Below, in pieces: positions 1-8,884 of a DNA stretch of 17,266 nucleotides (within the stretch, counting starts at the first letter, position 1; each line of letters opens with the position of its first letter). The translations under genes were made by a program, and so were the position numbers. The stretch comes from Saccoglossus kowalevskii (Eukaryota; Hemichordata; Enteropneusta; Harrimaniidae). The notes below the pieces were generated by a model. The model was not told the origin of the DNA. It saw nothing but the letters and a program-made list of their open reading frames with translations, and did no database searches. Where the stretch lies: positions 3,541 through 20,806 of the forward strand of contig NW_003146281.1 in NCBI RefSeq assembly GCF_000003605.2, in the 5' to 3' direction.

Positions 1-850
1 TACTCATCTACCTTATATACACCGATTTTCTCGACCACACTATACCCCAAATTACTCGTCTACCCTATATACCCCGAATTAATCATCTACACTATACCCC
101 GAATTACTCGTTTACCCTATATACCTGAATTACTGGTCTACACTATACCTCGAATTACTCATCTACCTTATATACCCCGAATTACTCGTCTACCTTATAT
201 GCCCGAATTACTCGTCTACACTATACCTCGAATTACTCATCTACCTTATATACCCTGAATTACTCGTCTACACTATACCCCGAATTACTCGTCTATCTTA
301 TATACCCTGAATTACTCGTCTATACTATACCCCGAATTACTCGTCTACACTATACCCCGAATTACTCATCTACACTACACCCCGAATTACTCGTCTACCC
401 TATATACCCCGAATTGCTCGTGTACACTATAGCCCGAATTACTCGACCACAGTATACCCCAATTACTCGACCACACTATACCCCGAATTACTCGTCTACA
501 CTATACCCCGAATTACTCGTCTATCTTATATACCCCGAATTACTCTACACTATACCCCCGAATTACTCGTCTACACTATACCCCGAATTACTCGTCTATC
601 TTATATACCCTGAATTACTCGTCTATACTATCCCCCGAATTACTCGTCTACACTATACCCCGAATTACTCATCTACACTACATCCCGAATTACTCGTCTA
701 CCCTATATACCCCGAATTGCTCGTGTACACTATACCCCGAATTACTCGACCACAGTATACCCCAATTACTCGACCACATTATACCCCGAATTACTCGTCC
801 ACCCTGTACCCCGAATTACTCATCTACCCCATGACCCGAAGTTTTCGTAT
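1..850. repeat. 26-28 bp minisatellite with 303 bp higher-order structure
   Basis: This is a tandem array of units close to CGAATTACTCGTCTACACTA plus TACCCC (26 bp). Variant 28 bp units carry CCTTATATACCCC, and some units read CTCGACCACA instead of CTCGTCTACA. Copies are imperfect, and the array enters from the left edge of the window. Long segments recur at a spacing of 303 bp (for example 281 onward matches 584 onward, and 358 onward matches 661 onward), so blocks of units were duplicated together. A 154-residue open frame at 414-878 consists entirely of repeat units (recurring YTPNYSSTLYPELLV-like residues). I regard that frame as a by-product of the repeat, not a gene. Confidence 0.95.
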
Positions 851-889
851 AATCTGTGACGATTATCTATGGCCCTGAAATTTGGTCTA

Positions 890-1090
890 CGATATAACAT
901 GAATCACTCATCTACCCTATGACTGGACGTACTTCTCTAATCTAAGTACTTCAAGTTGTCTACCATATGATCCGAATTACTCGTCTACTCTATGACCCGA
1001 AGTAATCATCTACAATAACAGCCTACAACTTGCCTACCATATAACCCACGTTAACCGTCTATCGTATTACGTGAAGCGCTCGTCTATTCA
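890..1090. repeat. Diverged continuation of the left minisatellite
   Basis: Degraded copies of the same unit continue here, for example 'tgatccgaattactcgtctactctatgacccgaa' split across 967-1001, and 'atcatctac', 'cgtctat' and 'cgtctattc' near 1006-1090. Spacing is looser and mutations are more frequent than in 1-850. It looks like the decaying edge of the array. Confidence 0.7.
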
Positions 1091-3370
1091 CAGTCCTTCT
1101 AATAGTGACAGAGGGAATGCGGACTACTCTATGACCCAACTAGTTTGTTTTGAGTCAACTTCATAGCCCTGTTTCCCATCCATATCATGCTGATAACTGA
1201 GTGTCTCGGAAAATATAATTATAAATATATAGATGGATTTTTTCGATTTTATCGCAAAGTAGAATGTCCAGAGACTTCTTCGGGCGCCCTCTATCCTGAT
1301 AAATATCCTCGACAATATTTTCCCGTTTTATGCATTTTAAATAAAAACAAAAGTCATACTAAACGACGGGATTAAATCGACCGCCGCGTATCAGGAGGTT
1401 AAGGCGTTCCCGTACTGCCTTAGTGCATTCTTTGCAGTAATCTCATGCTAACCGTATTATTACACATATTTTTCTGCTTGTATGAAAAGCATGAATTGGC
1501 AGCGAAAAACGTTTTGTGCGTTTTGCAAATTTCGATGCCAGGTGTATAATAATATGAGGCTATTACGGTGGTATTGCAAACTATGCACGAATACAATGCG
1601 GTGATCGTATCAACCGACACGTAGCGTTATTCTCTAGATAACCTTATTATTATAATTACAAGTGCTGAGTATATATATTTCTAATGCACGTTGCTATGGA
1701 AATCATGGTCCGGTCAACACAATCATCTGTCTCGAAAGTTCCATTCTTTAGTGACTGAATCTCAGACGAAGTATTTTACCTTCCATTTGAATTCGTAATC
1801 GGAGTCTACCGGTTACTGAGACAACGACAACTACGATCATCGGAGTAGGATATACATAGACGTATTTGTCACTTAGTAAAATGTAATAAACTTTCAAGAC
1901 AAGTTCGATCTTACGTTATCCTGTCACATACATAAATCAATAACGGTGACGTCACAAAATACATTACGAACATTTTAGTACAACAGGTAACTGTATCTTA
2001 ATATCCACAAAAACACAAATAAATACATATTCCGCACTATTCACTAGGCGTCGTTCGCTCTTGATTCTCTGTACGCCAAGTCAACTTTTCGCTTTTCTAA
2101 AACCAAACGGCAAATTATATCCCTTCTGTGCAAATTATAACTTCTAGTATCGGTTGTTTGCATCGGTTACGTGATTTTACAATACTGTTTGTAATCAATA
2201 AACAAAAAAAACTCATATATATTAGGTATATTTGTATGTGAAAACCTGCTTTCTCTTGAGTGTCAAAGCTCCGTGAATATACAGCGCCATCTATTGGGAT
2301 GCAAATACATATGATAGAATTATTTGTTTTATGCGATACAAGTGTAGTAATGAACGCACATAACTGTGCTACCATTGACGTGTTCTTGTACCATTAGTAT
2401 AACATCAGTGGTATCGTATGTTAAACATGCATCTGGGGTAACTTATGAGGGCGTTATACGACCACGTTACACCGAATTTAGTTTATACAACCATGTTACA
2501 GGGAATTCTATTGCAACCAAACTTAAAATTATTGAAATTTCAAGTCAGTTGAGAATTCTGACGCAAATATTTGGTAAGTAATTTGTTCGGGATGGTTTGT
2601 TCGACCAGAGCGTAGCTCCGCTCACTGGTAATGGTCTAGAAACCTATGAATTGAAGAGAGATGGCGACGCTCTTTAAACTCATCCATGTGCAATGGCAGG
2701 CGGTATGCCACTTTGTGAAATGTCACACGGACTTTGCCGACGGAAATTCAACAATTGAAAATGGGGGCGATTCAGCTATGCAGCATTACATGGTGTGCGC
2801 TCGCATTCTATGGGAATTCATTAGTGTAACTAGCGTGGGGTTAAAAGTACATCATTCTCAGTAACATCCTTTGAAATGAGGCTCTATTCGTTGTTCATCT
2901 TAAATCAAGTATGTCCATCACTGACCGTCGATTGGAAATCTTGTACTGTTATTGGTAGCTGATAAAAAAAACTCAAGCTGTCTAAAACTAAGCAAAAACA
3001 AAAAAGTCGCGTCTGTGACAAAATATGGACTGCATACCACGAAAAACGTTTGGTTGACCGGTGGGTGTAGAGTTTGGTTACGGATGGAAGATTATCCGTG
3101 GAGTGGCTTCCACCCCTCAATGGGATAATCGAACAATCCGCCCAGGGAAAGTGTAAACATAAAGCGTGGCTAGAGCATGACTCAGAAGAAGTTTTCTAGC
3201 GAAGTCTCTCTACCTGTAGTAACGTGCCCAGTAAACTAGTCAATGACCCAGTCACCAACAATACTGGTTATTTGTGGCTAATCGTGCAATATATTACGTA
3301 GCGCTCTTCAACAACTTCAGGCAACCCAGTGCAGTGACAACGCCTACACCATCCAGTATTCTTTGGAACC
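1091..3370. other. Non-coding stretch upstream of Barx
   Basis: I find no exon with recognisable protein similarity here. Open frames are short (at most 86 codons) and several lie opposite each other. A 67-codon frame starts in a fair initiation context at 2661 (gagagATGG), but its product resembles nothing I know. Local points are a perfect CRE palindrome at 1946-1955, a strong donor-like GTAAGT at 2574, and a small imperfect hairpin around 2606-2640. The stretch should hold the Barx promoter and 5' UTR, but no clear TATA box or transcription start can be assigned. Confidence 0.6.
1946..1955. promoter_or_regulatory. Perfect palindromic CRE-like site (GTGACGTCAC)
   Basis: The sequence contains the full cAMP-response element core TGACGTCA at 1947-1954, inside a 10 bp perfect palindrome. 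CREB/ATF bZIP dimers bind this core in animals. It lies about 1.4 kb upstream of the Barx start codon. Whether it is used is unknown, and chance occurrence in 17 kb is possible. Confidence 0.4.
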
Positions 3371-3668
3371 ATGCAGTGTATACGGGTTCAGCCTATGTCG
3401 TTAATGCCACAGTCGATTTTCACATCTCTCGGCGGGCAAAACTTCATGATGGGGCCTATGCCGGCAATGCCAGTCTTCGCACCGCGTCATATACCGGCTT
3501 GTCGTTCTAGAAAACCAACTTTTTTCATTGATGACATTTTAAAATCAGACTCCAAACGACCAGAAGATGACCTTCCTGCAGTCGGTAATGTTTGCGATGC
3601 AGAGTCAAGATACGGTGTATCCGATTTATTTAGACACGTTTCAAGGCATTGCAATGACCCCCTTACAG
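3371..3668 (+). CDS. Barx: Barx exon 1: N-terminal region with eh1-like repressor motif
   Basis: This exon encodes residues 1-99 plus the first base of codon 100. Six methionines fall in the first 30 residues (M1, M9, M12, M26, M27 and M30). The motif FFIDDILKS (51-59) fits the F-x-I-x-x-I-L pattern of engrailed-homology-1 peptides that bind Groucho/TLE WD40 domains, which predicts co-repressor recruitment. Residues 80-91 ([12 protein letters not shown]) loosely resemble the KFGVQALLAARP segment of BARX1; this is inference. The exon ends at ttacag followed by a gtaatt donor at 3669, leaving phase 1. The frame reaches a stop six bases beyond the splice site (3674-3676), as expected if splicing is required. 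A second open frame overlaps it (3274-3510) and looks like a shadow. Confidence 0.88.
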
Positions 3669-6600
3669 GTAATTAAAACAAGTTTTCTTTTACGCCAGCT
3701 TAATCAGTTTTATTACACACTGGCTTTCAACACACTGTCCGTTACACACATATCGCAAATGCACATCCATGAAAACCTATTTCATTTAATACTTGGTGTC
3801 CATGTCCATCGGTTTATATAGATCGATAGCGAGCGACGTACATTTTTATCGTTTTATATTAAGTTGGCTATCATTCAAACAGAGTTTCACAATTCAGTAA
3901 TATTTACAAAATGGTTTTAATTGTATTCTGTTGATCGCAAAAAGCAGATAAATATGTTCAGTTGCTACGTTTCGTACTACACCAGGGTGTAGCATCAATG
4001 AAAATGGTAATTTTTGAGTACAATTGGTTTCAAAAGATAAGAGGTCCCATCATATCGCATGATTTCACTAAGTTACATAAGATGAAAAAAAACATATGTA
4101 GTTAAAAAATGGATATCATATTATTGGAGATTCTTATAAAACCTATTTTTTTAATGCTTTAACGTGGATTTAATTTTTTCAGTTTATTTTTTTAGCAAAA
4201 CAATATTTTATACTGCACAAAATAAACGACAAGTTGATGGCATGTGTGCAACTTAATAATTATGTGACACTTTTAAAACAACTAATTGTGATACGTTTAC
4301 TCCTCGCTCTCCTTTATAAACTCACACATAGATTATTCAATCAACCCTCATCGATTTCCACATTTGGTTGCCGCCGATTCAGTGTCTCCCCAATAAACGG
4401 GACAAGTTTATTCGTGGTCGTGTCAAATGAAAGCAGGTTACTACCGCATAAAGGAGAATCATGAACCAAAATAATTGCGTTATTTTCGTTTCTGAATTTT
4501 GTCACAAAAAGTGTCTTTCAAATTGTGGTATTACGCCAGATAAATACACATCTTGCGACAAATTGTAACGGATTAACGGTTTATTGTAAAAAAAACAACA
4601 ACATTATTTTGGAAATGAAACAACAGAGACATGCAAATACAATGATCCTGACAGGGGTCGAAATACTCTGGTGCACACTGCACTATGCACATAGATTATT
4701 ACCTAGTGCTAGTAAACTCAAAATATAGTGTGCACACTGCACTATGCACATAGATTATTAGCTAGTGCTAGTAAACTCAAAATATAATGTGCACACTGCA
4801 CTATGCACATAGATTATTAGCTAGTGCAAGTAAACTCAAACTATAATGTGCACACTGCACTATGTACATAGATTATTACCTAGTGCTAGTAAACTCAAAA
4901 TATAGTGTGCACACTGCACTATGCACATAGATTATTAGCTAGTGCAAGTAAACTCAAAATATAATGTGCACACTGTGCATGTAGAAATTAACATTTTCTC
5001 ATTATATTCATTATATTCCTAAATTAAGTTCAACCAACATTGTAAGACAACTAAAAAATCAATCATCAATCGATAAACCGTAAATGTTATTTAAACTTTA
5101 AAAGTGGTGCATTTCACAACAAGTTTGTGCAGGTAAATTTCAAATTCAACATGCACACTGTGCATGCAGGGAATAAATTCTATTTCAATCCCTGCCTGAT
5201 AAATGAAAATGTCAGTCCTTATCTTGTCCACAATGCGCTCTGAAAAGGTGATGAACTCTTCAATACCCATCAATACATTTGCAGGTAAATTTCAAATTCA
5301 ACATGCACACTGTGCATGCAGGGAAAAAATTCTATTTCAATCCCTGCCTGATAAATGAAAATTTCAGTCCTTATCTTGTCCACAATGCGCTCTGAAAAGG
5401 TAATGAACTCTTCAATACCCATCAATACATTTCTTTCGAATATTCAGAATATATCTTCGATACGCAAGTAAATAAGACCACAATTTATCCGATGAGTTGA
5501 ATAACATGCGACGTATACAAGATTCGAAAGATCGCTATGTGTCAAACAAGACGCTTTAATTTGTTAGGGGCTGCTATGGGAAACGGTGTTCAGGATTTTT
5601 TATGAATGAATTCTCGAATCGAAAGAATGACTGAACCCTAACTAAAACTCACTAAATAATTAATTTATCCAAACTAAAACAAAACTAGATATGTACTATA
5701 TTTGTTTCACAGTCGGCGCATACCTCAGGCATATACCCTCGTGTAAATAATACATGATTAGACTTGAAATCAATTCTGAATTTGAAAATTTTTCAGTGAT
5801 GAACATGTTTAAATAATCCTGTTTGATAGTTGGTCAAGATAAAACAAAACAAAACAAAACAAAACAAAACAAAACAAAACAAAACAAAACAAAACAAAAC
5901 AAAACAAGAGGTATGATTTATCGTAAAATAAAAACGTTGTCTTGGCAGCATATTAGTGCGCATGCGCCTCGAATTACGTGTACGTATACTATGCAAATAT
6001 GAGCCACGTTGTATTTCGCTTTTCATAATTTTGTCATCGAATACTGTTATGTTTGCAGACCAAGGTGTTTTATTGTAATAATAAATGGCTCTATATTGTT
6101 CATGTGAAGATATAATGTCAAGCTCTTTTATTTAGCATACTACAAATACTCGGTTATTAACAGTGCTTGCCTCCATTAAAGTGGTCATAGTCGCGGTATC
6201 GAGACAAGACTCCACAACTACTAGAACGATTGTCGTTGGATGTCGGTGCTTGTAGATTTGGATTCATCTACATACAAGAGTCTTTCAGGAAAGTCAAAGA
6301 CCAGAAATATGTCTTGTCACATGGGTAATCTGCTTGAATATATCAATCTATTGATTTAGGACAGACTCACAAGCGTCTGCCACCTGGCCCGACACTGACA
6401 CGTGTCGCCTCTTTGTGGACGATTCCATCAAGGTTGCAAGCCTCGGGCGCGTTTCAGAAGACACTTATAATGATATACTGTTGTATACAGTGTGAGTAAA
6501 TAATTGTTGTCGCTTTTGTTGTCGCTTGTCAAACATTGGACTGGAATGAGAAATGTACTCTGTACTCTAGTTTGTCAAGGTCTGGCGATAATAGTAACTT

Positions 6601-8884
6601 AATGATGATTAGCAACTTATTTCCCTGCTCCGTATTATCTACTGCCAGCGCAAAGTGGTAATCTGTAAACTAACTTTTCGTATGTGTTTTATGTCGTCAC
6701 ACGGTAATGAATCGTTGGACGTCACTCTCCTAGCGTTACCTCTACACAGTTGAGTTGTCGGCATTGAGCGATGAAGTTGGACTCATTCAGAGGAGGAAAT
6801 ATTATCGCCTTCTTAAAGTTCCCTATCATATTCGTGACCTTATCTCAGATTTCGAGGGCTAAACGCTTAAGTTGTTGAAAACAATTAATTAGCGGTTTGC
6901 CGACTTGCCTGCCGGATAGAAATGATCTGACCTTATGGAGCGTACAGAGTAGCGTGCATGCAACCAGTGAATATCCGACTACACCGACCACTGCAGCGAT
7001 ACAATGGTGCTGTGTCCAACGATGATACCATGCTGGGTATTCTACAGAACTACTTGAAAAACGCAAACACGAAGACATACATCTATTTGTTTTCGCGCGA
7101 AAAACGTTGAGATAACCAATGCGAGTTCATTCATTACATTAAAGGGTGGCGGTCATCGCGGCTTACAGTGTTCGATAGGACGCCCGTGCAACGCGTACTT
7201 CGCGCGCAAAATACATTGTCTGTTTGTTGTTTGTAACAACATAAATTCGAACGACAAATGCCCTTTAAAATTATAATTTTGTCTTCGTTTTAAAATGTTC
7301 TATACAATCCGGAAATTTAAACCGGGGTTTAGAATAAAACACGCGTCAGTCGTCTTTTTGCCCAAAGCTAGTATATTAACTAGAATGGTATTCTAATATG
7401 CAAAATCCCGAACGTCTCAACAATACTCACAATAGTAACGATTATAAAAAAACTTACCGTCGAACATTAACCGTTGGTTGCCATGGAAATCATGGCTCTC
7501 TGTGTGTTGAGTATCACCATAAAATGCTTTTTTTGTTATTTATCATGTCATTGTTTGACTGCTCGTATCCAGGTTTCCAAACACTGACGTCATCATCGTC
7601 GCCATCATCCTTGTCCATCCCAGTACCAGTCTATCTCAGAGGAAAGGGGTCTACGTCACCAGAATTGAGTTCCAAACACAAGAAATGTCGACGTAGCAGA
7701 ACAGTGTTCACAGAAATGCAATTGCTTGGTTTAGAGAAAAGATTTGACAAACAGAAATACCTCTCAACGCCAGACAGAATGGATCTAGCCGAGACGCTTG
7801 GACTGACTCAGTTACAGGTGAAGACATGGTTCCAAAATAGAAGAATGAAATGGAAAAAACAGGTCAGTCACGTGACTTCTAATAGCAGCAACAACTAGAA
7901 AGTGGGGTACGAAGATTTAAAAACAATGTTGCTAGGCGAAATATTAGAGAAAAGTAACGGTGCTGATATTTATCAACTTAGTGTGCCTAGAATAAAGTTG
8001 TGTAACATTTTGACCAAATCGATATTGTGAATTTGTAACACAACCCATTTTTAACAGTCTTTTACGGAAATGGAGGGAAGGTTCATATTGCATCGGCAGC
8101 GAAATATCAAAATTACAATCAGAAATGATTGGTTCAATCTAAGACGCATGTTGATATACCAAAGTTACGTTTTACGATTTCTCATTTGTGACGCAAACAC
8201 ATGGCGGCTTCATGGTCGCTAGATTTACTTACAAACTAGTTTTCTCCGTGAAAACAATTTCGAGGTGTGCTCATTCATACTGCCTAAATATTCCGACGAA
8301 AGAAACTTTATTCGATGGAAATTACTGATCTCACTCAATACGTATCTATTACAACTTATCATCATCCGCTCTCAGGCCAGAGTCCATCAATTGCCTCTAT
8401 TTTCAAGTTTGGTGTCAGATTATTAAAATTTCATGTACTTCAAAGTTGTTTTACGGAATGAATGTTCTCTGCTTTTTCGGCGCAATTATTTGCGGGATTT
8501 GTTTAAACTTCTGTTAATTCAATATTGTTTTAAATAGACAAAATAGATAGACAGATAAATAAATAGACAATACATGATATTATTTTTTATATTTCGATGG
8601 AATAATTCGATTTACGAAAACATGCATAAATGTCGACAATAGTGTAAATGATTTAAAGTTGCGGCCATTTTAAATTTTCCAGATTACGAGTAACGTGGGA
8701 AGGTAGTCAATGGTGGCACAAATCATGCGTTAATTGACCTACCCCATGTGATACATTGAAACCAAAATTAAATTCCGGTTTGTTTGTTTATTCGCAGGTC
8801 CTTCAAGGGGGAAGTACCGAAGCACCAACGAAGCCAAAGGGAAGGCCGAAGAAAATACAAACAGTTCCACAAAACACTGACTGA
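3371..8884 (+). CDS. Barx: Barx-family homeobox transcription factor (three-exon gene, join 3371-3668, 7573-7862, 8798-8884)
   Basis: This is a complete gene model for a nuclear, sequence-specific DNA-binding regulator of the ANTP class, Barx family (BARX1/BARX2 in vertebrates). The three exons sum to 675 nt, giving 224 residues plus stop. Domains in order: a Met-rich N-terminus (1-36); an eh1-like Groucho-binding motif FFIDDIL (51-57), corresponding to the RSFMIEEIL/KTFMIDEIL motif of vertebrate BARX proteins; a Ser-rich linker (about 102-115); a homeodomain (about 138-197) with [19 protein letters not shown] and [13 protein letters not shown]; and a short C-terminal tail containing VLQGG and [10 protein letters not shown], a hallmark of Barx. 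The start at 3371 is the first ATG after an in-frame stop at 3335 and has A at -3. Intron 1 is phase 1 and intron 2 phase 0, and both have GT-AG ends. The length is slightly below vertebrate BARX1 (about 254 residues). An additional small exon or a non-coding first exon cannot be excluded. Confidence 0.93.
4671..4980. repeat. 59 bp tandem satellite, five full units plus a partial
   Basis: Units begin with GTGCACACTG at 4671, 4730, 4789, 4848, 4907 and (partial) 4966, exactly 59 bp apart. Each unit reads GTGCACACTGCACTATGCAC then a 39 bp AT-rich part ending near CTAGTGCTAGTAAACTCAAA. Units differ by a few linked variants: ACCTAG...TATAGT in units 1 and 4, GCTAG...TATAAT in units 2, 3 and 5, and AGTGCAAG in units 3 and 5. 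This suggests duplication in blocks larger than one unit. The last partial unit ends in the palindrome TGCACACTGTGCA. Confidence 0.97.
5129..5432. repeat. 152 bp tandem duplication
   Basis: Two head-to-tail copies (5129-5280 and 5281-5432) begin with GCAGGTAAATTTCAAATTC and differ at only about three positions (near 5174, 5211 and 5250 in copy 1). Each holds the odd-centred palindrome ATGCACACTGTGCAT (5151-5165 and 5303-5317). This is followed immediately by an inverted repeat GCAGGGA...TCCCTGC (5166-5195 and 5318-5347) with a 16 nt loop. The few differences point to a recent duplication. Open frames on the minus strand here are not supported as genes. Confidence 0.96.
5841..5905. repeat. (AAAAC)13 microsatellite
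   Basis: Thirteen perfect AAAAC pentamers lie in intron 1 of Barx. The run continues as AA before breaking up. The minus strand reads GTTTT repeats and gives a low-complexity open frame (FVLFC repeats at 5793-6026) that is not a gene. Confidence 0.98.
6390..6407. promoter_or_regulatory. E-box palindrome GACACGTGTC within a short inverted repeat
   Basis: The 10 bp perfect palindrome GACACGTGTC (6397-6406) contains the CACGTG E-box bound by bHLH and bHLH-ZIP factors. It is part of a larger CGACAC...GTGTCG inverted repeat (6390-6407). The surrounding 6360-6460 region is GC-richer than the rest of the intron and also has CCACCTGG (6380-6387), with a second E-box (CACCTG). This could be an intronic enhancer; the function is inferred. 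Confidence 0.35.
7090..7211. promoter_or_regulatory. CpG-rich patch with two E2F-like sites
   Basis: A perfect 14 bp palindrome TTTTCGCGCGAAAA (7090-7103) matches the E2F/DP consensus TTTSSCGC on both strands. A second match, TTCGCGCGCAAAA (7199-7211, minus strand TTTTGCGCGCGAA), lies about 100 bp further on. Between them is a cluster of CpGs that stands out from the AT-rich intron. It lies about 360-480 bp before the homeobox exon and 190-310 bp before an in-frame ATG at 7398, so it could be an internal promoter. That role is inference. Confidence 0.45.
7573..7862 (+). CDS. Barx: Barx exon 2: linker and homeodomain
   Basis: This exon completes codon 100 and encodes residues 101-196. After a Ser/Pro-rich linker come basic residues and then the homeodomain, which runs to its 59th position here and finishes on the next exon. 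Key positions are present: R5, F8, L16, F20, W48, Q50, N51 and R53, with T47 as in Bar-type proteins. The helix-1 to helix-2 text [14 protein letters not shown] and [10 protein letters not shown] is nearly the vertebrate BARX text. Position 49 is Phe (ttc), where vertebrate Barx and BarH proteins carry Tyr. The donor is cag then gtcagt (7863), phase 0. The frame stays open upstream to an ATG at 7398 and downstream 11 codons into intron 2, ending at 7898. Confidence 0.96.
7863..8797 (+). other. Barx: Barx intron 2 (phase 0, 935 bp)
   Basis: The donor is gtcagt at 7863, and the acceptor is a T-rich tract ending ttcgcag at 8797. It separates the very end of the homeodomain (KWKKQ) from the conserved C-terminal VLQGG motif. 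As I recall, vertebrate BARX genes also break near this point. The content is AT-rich with no visible repeats or genes; a GATAAATAAATAGACA-like simple stretch sits near 8545-8570. Confidence 0.88.
8798..8884 (+). CDS. Barx: Barx exon 3: conserved C-terminal tail
   Basis: The exon encodes 28 residues and a TGA stop at 8882-8884. It begins [19 protein letters not shown] and matches the vertebrate BARX sequence that follows the homeodomain ([19 protein letters not shown]). This placement fixes both the exon and the family. The GRPKK stretch resembles an AT-hook-like basic tail and may add minor-groove contacts or nuclear targeting; that is inference. The protein ends soon after the motif, so it lacks the longer Glu-rich tail of vertebrate BARX1. 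Confidence 0.94.
   Translation, partial: VLQGGSTEAPTKPKGRPKKIQTVPQNTD

Larger units (their letters stand above)
3669..7572 (+). other. Barx: Barx intron 1 (phase 1, 3904 bp)
   Basis: The donor is gtaatt at 3669. The acceptor is ...catgtcattgtttgactgc followed by tcgtatccag, ending at 7572 after a T-rich tract. The exon 1 final g plus the exon 2 initial gt rebuild a glycine codon (residue 100). The intron is AT-rich and holds a 59 bp satellite, a 152 bp tandem duplication, an AAAAC microsatellite, an E-box palindrome and a CpG-rich patch near the 3' end. I see no extra exon that fits the Barx family. Confidence 0.85.

Noticed and set aside
414-878. 154-residue open frame in the left minisatellite
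   Set aside because: It is made wholly of tandem repeat units, with no non-repetitive core or initiation context; it is explained by the repeat.
2366-2581. 71-codon plus-strand frame as a gene
   Set aside because: It begins with GTG rather than ATG and resembles no protein; only its terminal donor-like site was kept as a finding.
2661-2864. 67-codon frame with a fair start context
   Set aside because: Short, no recognisable motif or conservation evidence; possible but unsupported.
3274-3510. 78-codon frame overlapping Barx exon 1
   Set aside because: It is in a different frame from the eh1-bearing Barx reading and looks like a shadow.
5091-5273. Minus-strand 60-residue frame across the 152 bp duplication
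   Set aside because: No family resemblance. The frame is not kept across the second copy because 152 is not a multiple of three.
5793-6026. Minus-strand frame with FVLFC repeats
   Set aside because: It is the translation of the (AAAAC)13 microsatellite.
7586-7592. TGACGTCA in the homeobox exon as a CRE site
   Set aside because: It is part of the coding sequence for the Thr-Ser-Ser linker and is likely coincidental.
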